A stretch of 64,000 nucleotides of DNA, taken from assembly GCF_051055405.1 (NCBI RefSeq), contig NZ_CP167068.1:620001-684000 (forward strand), written 5' to 3'. Source of the stretch: Pseudolachnospira sp051055405. Lineage in GTDB: Bacteria; Bacillota; Clostridia; Lachnospirales; Lachnospiraceae. Position numbers and translations under genes: made by a program. Shown here in pieces: positions 24,107 through 32,590 of this stretch; within the stretch, counting starts at the first letter, position 1, and every line of letters begins with the position of its first letter. The notes beneath the pieces were generated by a model, which was not told the DNA's origin, made no database searches, and saw only the letters and a list, made by a program, of their open reading frames with translations.

Positions 24107-27100
24107 TTCTTTCCTCCATTTTCTAATTTCGCTAGAATTGCTTCCAGCTCATTTTTCGTTTTTAATAATTCCGGATCGAGAGGCTCTTCTTTCGGAAGCG
24201 TATCTTCCGCTCCCGGCGCCAAATTCGTGTTGGGAGCAGGCTCTACGCAAGGAACAACGGTCGAAATCTCTTCCTCTTCCTTGCCTGCGAACGTTTGATA
24301 ATGCTTTTCCGCTTCTTGATCCGCGGCCAATTCGTCCGCCAAGGATTCATCCCATTCCTCTTCACCTTCCGGCGTGATCGTGACAGAGATTTCTTCCTCC
24401 GCAAAAGGATCCACAAAAGCAGAATGAGGTTTTTCCGTTTCCTCGGATGATTCCGCTATTTTCTCCGTTAGCTGCGAAGCCGGTAAACTGGTCGGAGAAT
24501 TTTTCGGATTTTCCTCCGTGGCTGGGATGCTTTTTTGCGCCTCCTCTGTTATTGGGATGTTTTCCACAGTTTCCTTTGAGGTTTGGATATTTTCTACAGC
24601 TTCCTTTGAGGCCTGGACGCTTTCTGCAGCTTTCTCGGTAGTCGGAAGGTTTGCTGTGGTTTCCTCTGTGGTCTGAGGAAGCTCCTTTTCCGCCTTCTTT
24701 TTCCTAGAATGCTTTTGCAAGAGCGCTAAAAGGGCCAGGAGCAGGAGCGCTCCAAGGCTGGAAGCGGAGATCAAAGCTCCCGTTTTCAGACCTTCCGGAA
24801 GATAGGTCATCTCAATGGTGTGTTCGCCGGCAGTCAACGGGATAGTCAGGAAGGCCTCGGCAAATTCTTCGGCGTCCACGGGCGTTCCGTCCACGAAAAT
24901 CGTCCATCCCTTTTCATAAGGAATCGAAGTAAAGAGCGTGCAGTCGGAAGCGGCGGTCACGGTGCCGGCCACCTTGGTCTGAGCCAGCGTGTTGGTAAAT
25001 TCTGTTAAAGTAAACGGTTCGCTGGCAAGTTTTTCGTAAGCCTTGATGAAGTTCTCTTCGTTGAATGTGTAAACCGAAGCCGCCAGGGACGTTACCCCTT
25101 CGTCGGTTGACTTTAGCGTGATGGTATCGCCGGCCTCGCAATAACCAAGGTCCAGGAGGTAGCCGCGTTTTACATTGTCAAAATTCTTGGTGGAGCCGCC
25201 GATGGTCGCCGTTACTTTATCCGCTTTTGCCGTTTCGATATAAGCAAACAGATGGCCGTGCTCACTGGCGGTTGCGGTATAGTTGGCTCCGGAAGCATTT
25301 CCTTCGATTTTAACCAGGACGTCGTTGACCTCAGTGGTGATGTTTACAAAGCTGTTTTGTACCTTGGCTGGATTCGTCCCGCTATAGGTCCAGAGCTCCG
25401 CGGTATCCGCCGGAATGGTGAAACCGAGAGGCAGCGTGTACAAGTTTTCATAGAGGTAAGTGGTATCCTCCCAGGTACGATAACGATAGAGAGAGGAATC
25501 CGGCAGCTGATCGGTGGTGAGGGTGTATTTCACTCCCAGCAGCGATGCCATAAGCGGGGTAGCGCCGGTAAAGCTGTATGCATTGGTATTGCCTTCCAAC
25601 CCTAGCTTTTTGTAAATATCGCTGATTCCAGCGTGGGTAGTAGAAGAGAAGATGGAGGCGGAAGGATATCCGATCCAAGCACCGTCATTTTTCGTTCTTC
25701 TCGTATCCTTTTCTACGCGGTAAAAGAGGTCTGTGTCGCCGGTTTCTGAAAGCAGTTTCCGGTAATTGTCCGTATTCTTCCAATACTCCGTACGGCTGGT
25801 GATCGTAACGCTGGTAACCGCTGTGTTCAATACCATCTCGATGACCAGAACCGCAAGAACCAGGATATAAGCGGTGGAAGAAAGAATTCGCTTCGTCTTT
25901 TGGAGATAAAGCATCAGCGTATGCAATCCTAAAAGAAGCAGGCTGACATAGAACACATGGTAAGCAAATTCTTCGGCCGTGATCAGTTTTTCCAAAATGA
26001 GGATGAGACCCGCGGCGCCCCAGAAGATGCCGACAAGCCGCCCTTTGGAGAACGAGGAAAATCCCTGAAAGCCTTCAAAACACATGGACAGCAAAATAAT
26101 GGTATAGAGGAAGGACTGACGGGCTGGCAGGCTGTTGGGAAAATGAAATCCATGCCAAATATAGTTGGGGATATTTAAGGAAAAGCTCAAAAGAAGAACA
26201 AATAGCAAAATTGTCTTGACAATCTTTTCCTTATAGGATACCTTTGAATTCATATAATACATCGGCAAAAACAGGAATACCAAAATGCCGCTGTAAAGGT
26301 TGGGCCAGTGATCCAGTCCGATTTCCACCTCCACATCTACGAGATGACGGGCTAACATTTCCACAATTGAAAAGTAGGAGGTCATCGCGGAGGGGAAGGT
26401 CGTATCGGCGGAAGCCGTCGTCATCAGTGCATAGGCGGCAGGCACCAGTAAAATGGCGGCAAGCCCTCCGGCAATCAGCGAAAACAGTGCAAAGTTTCCG
26501 AATTTTATCAAGTACTGCCGCAACGTTTGCTTGGGGAGCAAAATTACAAGGCAAATGAAATACAGCACCAGGAAGAGGCAGAGCATGATGGAAATGTAGT
26601 AGTTGGTAAGAATCGCCAGCCCTAAGGTCACGCAGTAAAGGAACGGTTTATTTTCCTTTACTAAGCGTTCTAGACCAAGGAGGATCAGCGGGGCCAGCCA
26701 GAGGCAATCCAACCACATGATATTCCAACTGTAGGCGGCCATGTAGCCCGAAAGAGCATAGCAGATTCCAAAGATCGCCATGCCGGGATTGTTGGTCCGG
26801 AATTTTTTGCGAAGATACCAGGTCATGGTAAAACCGCACAGGCCGATTTTCAACACGATCAGATACGTCATAAATTCGATAATCAGACTTTGAGGCAGAA
26901 AGAATAGCAGCCAGTTAAATGGGCTGGACAGATAGTAGGCAAAAAGCGCGATGTAGTTACTGCCAAGGCCGATATCCCAGGCGTAAGTCAGACTTCCCCC
27001 ATTTTTTAGACGTACCAGAAAATCATTGAAAAACGGCGCGTATTGATGGTACATGTCGGTGCGCAGAAAACTCTTGTCTCCAAAGGGATAGATGGATTTT

Positions 27101-27195
27101 CCGGCGAATACGCCGATCATAATCAGAATCGGTATCACAAAGGCAAGAATCAGAGGCAGCCGTTCCTCCATGGTGTGTTTTTTCTTTAAGGGCAT
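24103..27195 (-). CDS. YfhO-family membrane protein with a long repetitive tail
   Basis: A 1030-residue polytopic protein of the YfhO family (GT-C-like), implicated in glycosylating lipoteichoic acid or other surface polymers with sugars from a lipid carrier. About 12 membrane helices span residues 20-460, followed by a large extracytoplasmic domain, a last helix near 830 and an unusual hydrophilic tail of some 190 residues. The tail begins with about five imperfect 10-11-residue units (KEAVENIQTS, KETVENIPIT, ...) and then is very acidic. Start: ATG at 27195 with AGGAG seven bases upstream. It sits downstream of GtrB- and GtrA-like genes, which make and flip a polyprenyl-phosphate sugar. Confidence 0.88.
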   Translation of the reverse strand: MPLKKKHTMEERLPLILAFVIPILIMIGVFAGKSIYPFGDKSFLRTDMYHQYAPFFNDFLVRLKNGGSLTYAWDIGLGSNYIALFAYYLSSPFNWLLFFLPQSLIIEFMTYLIVLKIGLCGFTMTWYLRKKFRTNNPGMAIFGICYALSGYMAAYSWNIMWLDCLWLAPLILLGLERLVKENKPFLYCVTLGLAILTNYYISIMLCLFLVLYFICLVILLPKQTLRQYLIKFGNFALFSLIAGGLAAILLVPAAYALMTTASADTTFPSAMTSYFSIVEMLARHLVDVEVEIGLDHWPNLYSGILVFLFLPMYYMNSKVSYKEKIVKTILLFVLLLSFSLNIPNYIWHGFHFPNSLPARQSFLYTIILLSMCFEGFQGFSSFSKGRLVGIFWGAAGLILILEKLITAEEFAYHVFYVSLLLLGLHTLMLYLQKTKRILSSTAYILVLAVLVIEMVLNTAVTSVTITSRTEYWKNTDNYRKLLSETGDTDLFYRVEKDTRRTKNDGAWIGYPSASIFSSTTHAGISDIYKKLGLEGNTNAYSFTGATPLMASLLGVKYTLTTDQLPDSSLYRYRTWEDTTYLYENLYTLPLGFTIPADTAELWTYSGTNPAKVQNSFVNITTEVNDVLVKIEGNASGANYTATASEHGHLFAYIETAKADKVTATIGGSTKNFDNVKRGYLLDLGYCEAGDTITLKSTDEGVTSLAASVYTFNEENFIKAYEKLASEPFTLTEFTNTLAQTKVAGTVTAASDCTLFTSIPYEKGWTIFVDGTPVDAEEFAEAFLTIPLTAGEHTIEMTYLPEGLKTGALISASSLGALLLLALLALLQKHSRKKKAEKELPQTTEETTANLPTTEKAAESVQASKEAVENIQTSKETVENIPITEEAQKSIPATEENPKNSPTSLPASQLTEKIAESSEETEKPHSAFVDPFAEEEISVTITPEGEEEWDESLADELAADQEAEKHYQTFAGKEEEEISTVVPCVEPAPNTNLAPGAEDTLPKEEPLDPELLKTKNELEAILAKLENGGKK

Positions 27196-27230
27196 ATGAC
27201 TTCTCCTTTTTAGAACGTCAAGTAATATCA

Positions 27231-27635
27231 TTACTTGTGAAAAATGATGCGTTTACTGAAAATATAGTTGATCGCAACCACAAAGACCGCGGCGATTAGT
27301 TTCATGATCAGATCGCTGAAATGCAGTACTTCCACGGTAAAGACCAGAAAGAGAGTTTCACAGACCAACGAAAAGATCCGGGCTCCGGCAAAAAGAAAGA
27401 TCTCCTTGATCAGAACCTTGGAGTCGAAGGATTTGCTTTTAAATACGATCAGCTTATTGGTAACAAAGGCAAAAGCTACGGCAAAAATCCAGGCGATCAC
27501 ATTGGCCAGCCAGTAGGGAAGGCCGATGAAACGGCAGGGATAGTAAACCACATAGTTCACCAACGTGGTCAGTACGCCGAAGATCAGATAGGAGATGGTC
27601 TCCGGATTAAGCAGTTTACGGATTTTTTCGATCAA
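27231..27635 (-). CDS. GtrA-family membrane protein
   Basis: A 134-residue protein with four membrane helices (about residues 13-33, 40-60, 75-95, 108-128), typical of the GtrA/DPMS-like family thought to flip polyprenyl-phosphate-linked sugars. The family motifs ISYLIFGVLTTLVNYVVYY and NKLIVFKSKSF are visible. It overlaps the end of the GtrB-like glycosyltransferase gene by 20 bp and is followed 35 bp later by the YfhO gene. Together these form a three-component Gtr-type system. Confidence 0.9.
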   Translation of the reverse strand: MIEKIRKLLNPETISYLIFGVLTTLVNYVVYYPCRFIGLPYWLANVIAWIFAVAFAFVTNKLIVFKSKSFDSKVLIKEIFLFAGARIFSLVCETLFLVFTVEVLHFSDLIMKLIAAVFVVAINYIFSKRIIFHK

Positions 27636-28557
27636 GATTGGTCTCCTTTACAATAAAAATCGGGCGGTCCTTGGCTTCCATATAAATATGAGCGATATAT
27701 TCGCCGAGAATCCCCACAGAAAGCTCGATGATGCCGCCAAGGAATAAGACGGCGCAAAGGAGCGTCACATAGCCGGGAACATCAATACCAGTGATCATGG
27801 TTTTGATCAACGTGGCCACAATGTAGAGAAAAGCAAACAGGGAAATGATACATCCCATGCCCGTTACCAGGCGAAGCGGCGCGATGGAAAAAGAGGTAAT
27901 TCCGCTGATGGCATATTTGAATAGACCCCAAAAGCTCCACTTCGTCGTGCCGATGGCCCGTTCGATGTTTTCATAAGGATACCATTTGGTGTTAAAGCCG
28001 ACCCAGGCAAAGATCCCCTTAGAGAAACGTTCTACCTCGGAAAGTTTTAGAATCGAATCAACTACCTGCCTAGTCATAATTCGAAAATCTACGGCTCCCT
28101 GCGCCATTCGCACGTCGGTCATCCGGTTGCTCAATTTGTAAAATAAATTGGAGAAAGCGCTGCGGATTTTTCCTTCGCCTTCCCGGCTGGAACGGCGGGC
28201 GGCGCAGCAGTCATAGCCTTCTTCGATTCCTTTCAGCATATCGGGGATCATGGCCGGGGGATGCTGAAGATCCGCGTCCATGATGATGACCAGATCTCCG
28301 ACGGAGTAGGTCAGTCCGGCATACATGGCGGCTTCTTTTCCGAAATTTCGGGAAAAGGAGAGATATTTTACATTGGCATGTTCTGACGCCAATGTTTTCA
28401 TGACGCGGAGCGTCTCGTCACGGCTTCCGTCGTTAACGAATAGATACGTGAACTGATAATTAGGAATGCCATCCAGTATTTTTTGGGTTTCCTGATAAAA
28501 AACAGAAAGTCCCTCTTCTTCGTTATAGCATGGGACGATAATATCAACTGTGTTCAT
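27616..28557 (-). CDS. GtrB/DPM1-like family 2 glycosyltransferase
   Basis: A 313-residue membrane-anchored glycosyltransferase that most likely transfers a sugar from a nucleotide sugar to polyprenyl phosphate. The GT-A domain has IIVPCYNEEEGL at the N-terminus, the metal-binding MDADLQHPP, and the RAIGTTKWSFWGLFKYA segment seen in GtrB proteins. Two C-terminal membrane helices (about residues 225-250 and 260-285) follow. Start: ATG at 28557, preceded by AAAGGA. It is the first gene of the unit with gtrA-like, YfhO and argH genes and has a good promoter. The sugar is unknown. Confidence 0.92.
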   Translation of the reverse strand: MNTVDIIVPCYNEEEGLSVFYQETQKILDGIPNYQFTYLFVNDGSRDETLRVMKTLASEHANVKYLSFSRNFGKEAAMYAGLTYSVGDLVIIMDADLQHPPAMIPDMLKGIEEGYDCCAARRSSREGEGKIRSAFSNLFYKLSNRMTDVRMAQGAVDFRIMTRQVVDSILKLSEVERFSKGIFAWVGFNTKWYPYENIERAIGTTKWSFWGLFKYAISGITSFSIAPLRLVTGMGCIISLFAFLYIVATLIKTMITGIDVPGYVTLLCAVLFLGGIIELSVGILGEYIAHIYMEAKDRPIFIVKETNLDRKNP

Positions 28558-28589
28558 AAGTATCCTTTCCAGTATGGCCCAGATATCGT

Positions 28590-28648
28590 TGTGGGAACAG
28601 TTATCCCACACTCTTGTCCATTTTAATATAAAGAAGAGCAAATGTAAA
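28590..28648 (-). promoter_or_regulatory. Promoter and possible operator of the gtrB-like operon
   Basis: On the minus strand TTTACA (complement 28643-28648), 17 bp, TAAAAT (complement 28620-28625). A 7-bp inverted repeat TGTGGGA/TCCCACA (28590-28596 with 28604-28610) lies just past the expected start of transcription, a position suited to a repressor. Confidence 0.65.
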
Positions 28649-28788
28649 GAACCCAGTTCGATACTCCTTCCCCGGATTCTGTCGGAATTAATCGACCACT
28701 TCTTGGAATAGACGGGAATTCATGGGAATATATATGCTAATAGACTCCTTATCAGGAGGAAACCATCGTATTAGGAGGAAATGTACCA

Positions 28789-29415
28789 ATGTCAGAGAAA
28801 ATTCTGGAGAACAATCGAGTGAGCGTTGTCGGTGAGGTGGCGTCGGAATTCACATTCAGTCATGAAGTGTTTGGCGAAGGATTCTACCTTACGACGATTT
28901 TAGTGAACCGACTGAGCGATCAGACGGATGAGATTCCGTTGATGGTCTCGGAAAGACTGATGGATGTGAACCGGGATTACCGGGGCGGCGTCATTGAGGC
29001 TACCGGCCAATTTCGTTCTTTTAATCGCCATGAGGGCAGCCGAAATCGGCTGGTATTGTCTGTCTTTGCCAGAGAAATCAATTTCCCGGAGGACTATTCC
29101 GACAGCACAAAAACCAATCAGATATACCTGGACGGTTTTCTGTGCAAAGCTCCGATTTACCGAAAGACACCGCTTGGGAGGGAGATCGCAGATCTTTTAA
29201 TCGCGGTAAACCGACCTTACGGAAAATCCGATTACATACCTTGCATTGCCTGGGGGAGGAATGCAAGATACGCGTCAAGCTTTGAGGTGGGAAGCAGAAT
29301 CCGCGTTTGGGGGCGGGTTCAAAGCCGGGAGTATACCAAAAAAATCAGCGAGGAGGATGTAGAAAAACGGATTGCCTACGAGGTATCTGTCAGTAAGTTG
29401 GAATTTGTCGAATAA
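28789..29415 (+). CDS. SSB-like protein with two OB-fold halves
   Basis: A 208-residue single-stranded-DNA-binding-like protein. The C-terminal half (about residues 105-208) looks like a canonical SSB OB fold: LDGFLCKAPIYRKTPLGREI, AVNRPYGKSDYIPCIAWGRNA, VGSRIRVWGRVQSREY. The N-terminal half (residues 8-95) has the same pattern of strands (VVGEVASEF, YLTTILVNRLS, GVIEATGQFRSF) with weaker identity, so it reads as a tandem OB protein. The usual acidic SSB tip (DDDIPF) is absent. It is separate from the housekeeping ssb, which normally sits with ribosomal genes. The role is unknown. The ATG follows AGGAGG. Confidence 0.78.
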   Translation: MSEKILENNRVSVVGEVASEFTFSHEVFGEGFYLTTILVNRLSDQTDEIPLMVSERLMDVNRDYRGGVIEATGQFRSFNRHEGSRNRLVLSVFAREINFPEDYSDSTKTNQIYLDGFLCKAPIYRKTPLGREIADLLIAVNRPYGKSDYIPCIAWGRNARYASSFEVGSRIRVWGRVQSREYTKKISEEDVEKRIAYEVSVSKLEFVE

Positions 29416-29438
29416 TTGACGGAAGCGTCCGGGCCTAG

Positions 29439-29467
29439 TTGACAACAGGCCAAAAGGATGGTAAAAT
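29439..29467 (+). promoter_or_regulatory. Sigma-A-type promoter of dapA-dapB
   Basis: Consensus TTGACA (29439-29444), a 17-bp spacer and TAAAAT (29462-29467). The leader is only about 30 nt, too short for a lysine riboswitch. Confidence 0.85.
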
Positions 29468-29503
29468 TTTTCCTTAAGCAAGACGCTAGAGGAGGAGTTT
29501 AGC

Positions 29504-30394
29504 ATGGCATTATTTAAAGGAGCAGGCGTAGCGATCGTAACCCCTTTTAAGGATAATTATCAGGTTAATTTTGAAAAGTTAGGCGAGCTGATTGATTTTC
29601 AGATCGAGAATGGGACCGATTCGATTATTATTTGCGGAACCACCGGCGAGAGCGCGACGCTTTCGATGGAGGAACATAAGGAGGTAATTCGTTACTGCAT
29701 CAAGCATACGGCGGGCCGTGTGCCGGTCATCGCGGGAACTGGTTCCAATTGTACGGAGACCGCCATTGAGCTGTCAAAGGATGCGGAAAAGGATGGCGCG
29801 GACGGCTTGCTCGTCGTTACTCCTTATTACAATAAAGCGACCCAGAAGGGTCTGATTGAGCATTATACGATGATCGCCCAGGCGGTTACGCTTCCGATCA
29901 TCATGTACAACGTTCCCAGCCGGACCGGCTGCAATATTTTGCCGGCCACCGCTGCGGAAATTGCAAAGAGAAATGAAAATATCGTGGCCATCAAAGACGC
30001 GGTGGGCAATCTGGCCCAGACTGCTCAGATGGTGAATTTGGCGGGAAATACTTTAGATATTTATTCCGGAAACGACGACGAGGTTCTTCCGAGCCTTTCT
30101 CTCGGCGGACTCGGCGTGATTTCCGTTCTTTCCAATATTATGCCGAAGGAAACCCACGATATGGTGATGAATTACCTGAATGGAGATGTGGCGGCGGCCA
30201 GAGAATTCCAGATTCGGGCGATTCCATTGATTAACGCACTGTTCTGCGAGGTAAATCCGATTCCGGTGAAGACGGCCATGAATCTGATGGGAATGAATGT
30301 GGGACCGTTACGCCGGCCGATGAGTCCGATGGAGCCGCAGAATGTAGAACGACTGAAAAAAGCCATGGCCGATATGGGCCTGTTAAAGGAATAG
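29504..30394 (+). CDS. dapA: 4-hydroxy-tetrahydrodipicolinate synthase
   Basis: The first committed enzyme of the diaminopimelate/lysine pathway, condensing pyruvate with aspartate semialdehyde. The 296-residue TIM barrel shows GVAIVTPFKDN, GTTGESATLS, the VTPYYNKATQKGLIEHY motif with the catalytic tyrosine, YNVPSRTGCN, and the Schiff-base lysine in VAIKDAVGN. It is cytoplasmic and homotetrameric. The pathway also feeds dipicolinic acid in spore formers, fitting the spoVA genes in this window. dapB follows after 8 bp, and GAGGAGGAG precedes the ATG. Confidence 0.97.
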   Translation: MALFKGAGVAIVTPFKDNYQVNFEKLGELIDFQIENGTDSIIICGTTGESATLSMEEHKEVIRYCIKHTAGRVPVIAGTGSNCTETAIELSKDAEKDGADGLLVVTPYYNKATQKGLIEHYTMIAQAVTLPIIMYNVPSRTGCNILPATAAEIAKRNENIVAIKDAVGNLAQTAQMVNLAGNTLDIYSGNDDEVLPSLSLGGLGVISVLSNIMPKETHDMVMNYLNGDVAAAREFQIRAIPLINALFCEVNPIPVKTAMNLMGMNVGPLRRPMSPMEPQNVERLKKAMADMGLLKE

Positions 30395-30402
30395 GAGAAA
30401 AC

Positions 30403-31158
30403 ATGGTACGTGCGATTATGAGTGGGTGTAACGGCGCGATGGGACAGGTGATTACCCAGATGGCGTCGGAGGATCCGGATATTGAGATCGTAGCAGGAAT
30501 TGACATTAATACGGAGCAGAGAAACGGTTATCCGGTATTTGCTTCTCTGTCCGAGTGCAGCGTGGAGGCGGATGTGGTCATCGACTTTTCTTCCGCGAAA
30601 GCCACGGATTCTCTGCTTGCAGGGATGGTGGAAAAGAAGCTTCCCGGCGTGCTTTGCAGCACCGGTTTATCGGAAGAGCAGTTGGAAGCGGTGAAGAAGA
30701 CCAGCGAACAGGTGGCGGTTTTAAAGTCTGCCAATATGTCGGTAGGTGTGAACCTGATTTTTAAACTGCTGGAGACGATCACGCCGATTCTTGCCAAAGA
30801 GGGATATGATATGGAGATCGTCGAGAAACATCACCACCGCAAAGTGGACGCGCCGAGCGGCACGGCATTGGCGATGGCCGATGTGATGAACGCTTCCGTG
30901 GGGAACGCATACCACTATAAGTTTGACCGTACCCAGGAGAGGGTGAAAAGAGATCCCATGGAGATCGGAATCCAAGCTGTGCGGGGCGGCACGATCGTGG
31001 GAGACCACGATGTGATCTTCGCCGGGACCGATGAAGTGATCACCATTTCTCATAGCGCTTATTCCCGTGCGATCTTTGGCAAAGGCGCTTTGGCGGCCGC
31101 CAAGTTTTTGGCAGGAAAGCCGGCGGGATATTATGATATGAGAGACGTGATTGGGTAA
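30403..31158 (+). CDS. dapB: 4-hydroxy-tetrahydrodipicolinate reductase
   Basis: Reduces hydroxy-tetrahydrodipicolinate with NAD(P)H, the step after DapA. The 251-residue protein has the nucleotide-binding SGCNGAMGQVI at the N-terminus, VVIDFSSAKA, and the active-site EKHHHRKVDAPSGTALAMAD motif. The C-terminal GTDEVITISHSAYSRAIFGKGALAAAKFL is typical. It is translated 8 bp after dapA and the pair ends at a strong terminator (31201-31242). Confidence 0.97.
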   Translation: MVRAIMSGCNGAMGQVITQMASEDPDIEIVAGIDINTEQRNGYPVFASLSECSVEADVVIDFSSAKATDSLLAGMVEKKLPGVLCSTGLSEEQLEAVKKTSEQVAVLKSANMSVGVNLIFKLLETITPILAKEGYDMEIVEKHHHRKVDAPSGTALAMADVMNASVGNAYHYKFDRTQERVKRDPMEIGIQAVRGGTIVGDHDVIFAGTDEVITISHSAYSRAIFGKGALAAAKFLAGKPAGYYDMRDVIG

Positions 31159-31200
31159 CTGTTCACGAAATGAACACCATTTGATACCAGAATAATCACA

Positions 31201-31242
31201 AAGAAGGCGTATTCTAGGAGACTAGGATACGCTTCTTTTTTT
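31201..31242 (+). terminator. Intrinsic terminator after dapAB
   Basis: A stem of about 16 bp with one bulge (31201-31217 with 31222-31236), then seven Ts. It ends just where the next repeat element begins. Confidence 0.92.
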
Positions 31243-31609
31243 GATGCGAGGGGGACGGAGTGCGAAGCCCGCAGTCCTCCCCCTCGCCCACCCCCCTCCT
31301 CTTGGGCACGCTGGGGATGGTAAGGGTGTTATGAGGGAGAAAGAAAGGGAGAAGCTGGGCTTTTGAAGGAAGCCGTAAAAAGTGGGAGATTATCTTAAAA
31401 AGAGAGAGCAGAATTTTATATAGATGCGGTTATGCTTTTCCCCGGTTGGGGATGTATCGGTAGGAAAAACATAAATTACCATCTTCTCCGAAGTCGATCC
31501 GATATATTCCCTGAAATACTTCTCCCACCAAAAGCGTGCCCAAGAGGAGGGGGAGTTTGAGGGGGAGGCCTGCGGGCTTCGCACTCTGAGCTGGCCTCCC
31601 CCTCATCAA
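31241..31609. repeat. REP-like inverted pair (369 bp) ahead of the ABC operon
   Basis: GC-rich arms of about 75 bp (31241-31312 and 31533-31609) are inverted copies, with perfect blocks of 21 bp (31292-31312 with 31533-31553) and 17 bp (31258-31274 with 31570-31586). Each arm can also fold alone; on the right, GAGGGGGAGGCC pairs with its complement at 31593-31604. The 220 bp between them show no gene. The layout resembles an E. coli BIME. The right arm ends 21 bp before the ABC gene start, so it may shape expression of that operon. This accounts for the gap 31159-31630. Confidence 0.8.
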
Positions 31610-31630
31610 CACCTGGAAGGAGGAATTTTA

Positions 31631-32590
31631 ATGATTGAGGTAAAAAATCTCACCAAGCGGTTTGGGGATCATCTGGCGGTGGATGATCTGAGCTTTACCG
31701 TGGAAAAAGGCAAAATCTATGGTTTCTTAGGGCCCAATGGCGCCGGAAAATCAACGACCATGAACATGATGACCGGGTATCTGGGCGCGACATCGGGGCA
31801 GGTTCTCATCGACGGCCACGACGTCCTGGAAGAGCCGGAGGCAGCCAAGGCATGTATTGGATTTTTGCCAGAGATACCGCCCCTTTATGTGGATATGACC
31901 GTGTGGGAACACATGAAGTTTGCAGCGGAACTGAAAAAAATCCCCAAAGAAAAGCGCGTGGATGCCATCGAAGCTGCCATGGAAACCGCAGGGATTTTGG
32001 ATGTGGCGGACCGAGTAATTAAAAATCTTTCCAAAGGATACCGGCAGCGGGTCGGATTGGCGCAGGCTCTCCTAGGGATGCCGCCGGTGATTATCCTCGA
32101 TGAGCCCACCGTCGGCCTGGATCCGAAGCAGATCATAGAAATTCGGGATGTGATCAAAAGCTTAGGACAGGAGCACACCGTGCTTTTAAGCTCCCACATT
32201 CTATCGGAAATCAGCGCAGTCTGCGATCATATTTTGATTATCTCCCATGGAAAATTAGTGGCCAGCGATACGCCGGAAAATCTGGCCAACCGCGCCAAGC
32301 ATACGGACTCCCTTTCGCTGCGGGTAAAAGGAATCCCAGAACAGATCCAGGAATTGGTGGAATCAGACGGTCAGTTGGAGATCGTTGAGCTAAAAACAGG
32401 CCAGGAAGAGGGAACGGTGGATTTGCTGCTGGCGTCGAAAGAGGGGGAAGATATCCGAGAGCGTGTCTTTTATCTTTTTGCAGAGCAACGTTGTCCCATC
32501 TTGCAGATGAGCCGGGATCAGGTTTCTCTGGAAGAGCTGTTTTTGGAGTTGACGGGGGAGAAGGAGGAGAATCATGGGAGCGATTTATAA
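31631..32590 (+). CDS. ABC transporter ATP-binding protein (GldA-like)
   Basis: A 319-residue ATPase of the ABC-2 type, close to the GldA/CcmA-like group. Walker A is GPNGAGKST (about residues 36-44), the signature is LSKGYRQRVGLAQAL, Walker B is VIILDEPTVGLD and the switch His is in LLSSHILSE. A C-terminal extension of about 100 residues follows. It is the energy subunit of the transporter made with the next two genes; its stop overlaps the permease start by 17 bp. AAGGAGG precedes the ATG, right behind the REP-like arm. Confidence 0.93.
   Translation: MIEVKNLTKRFGDHLAVDDLSFTVEKGKIYGFLGPNGAGKSTTMNMMTGYLGATSGQVLIDGHDVLEEPEAAKACIGFLPEIPPLYVDMTVWEHMKFAAELKKIPKEKRVDAIEAAMETAGILDVADRVIKNLSKGYRQRVGLAQALLGMPPVIILDEPTVGLDPKQIIEIRDVIKSLGQEHTVLLSSHILSEISAVCDHILIISHGKLVASDTPENLANRAKHTDSLSLRVKGIPEQIQELVESDGQLEIVELKTGQEEGTVDLLLASKEGEDIRERVFYLFAEQRCPILQMSRDQVSLEELFLELTGEKEENHGSDL

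Noticed and set aside
24500..24680. CRISPR-like short repeats
   Set aside because: These are imperfect in-frame repeats encoding the YfhO tail. There are no constant repeats or unique spacers, and no cas genes.
29445..29503. Lysine riboswitch before dapA
   Set aside because: The promoter leaves a leader of only about 30 nt, too short for the aptamer.
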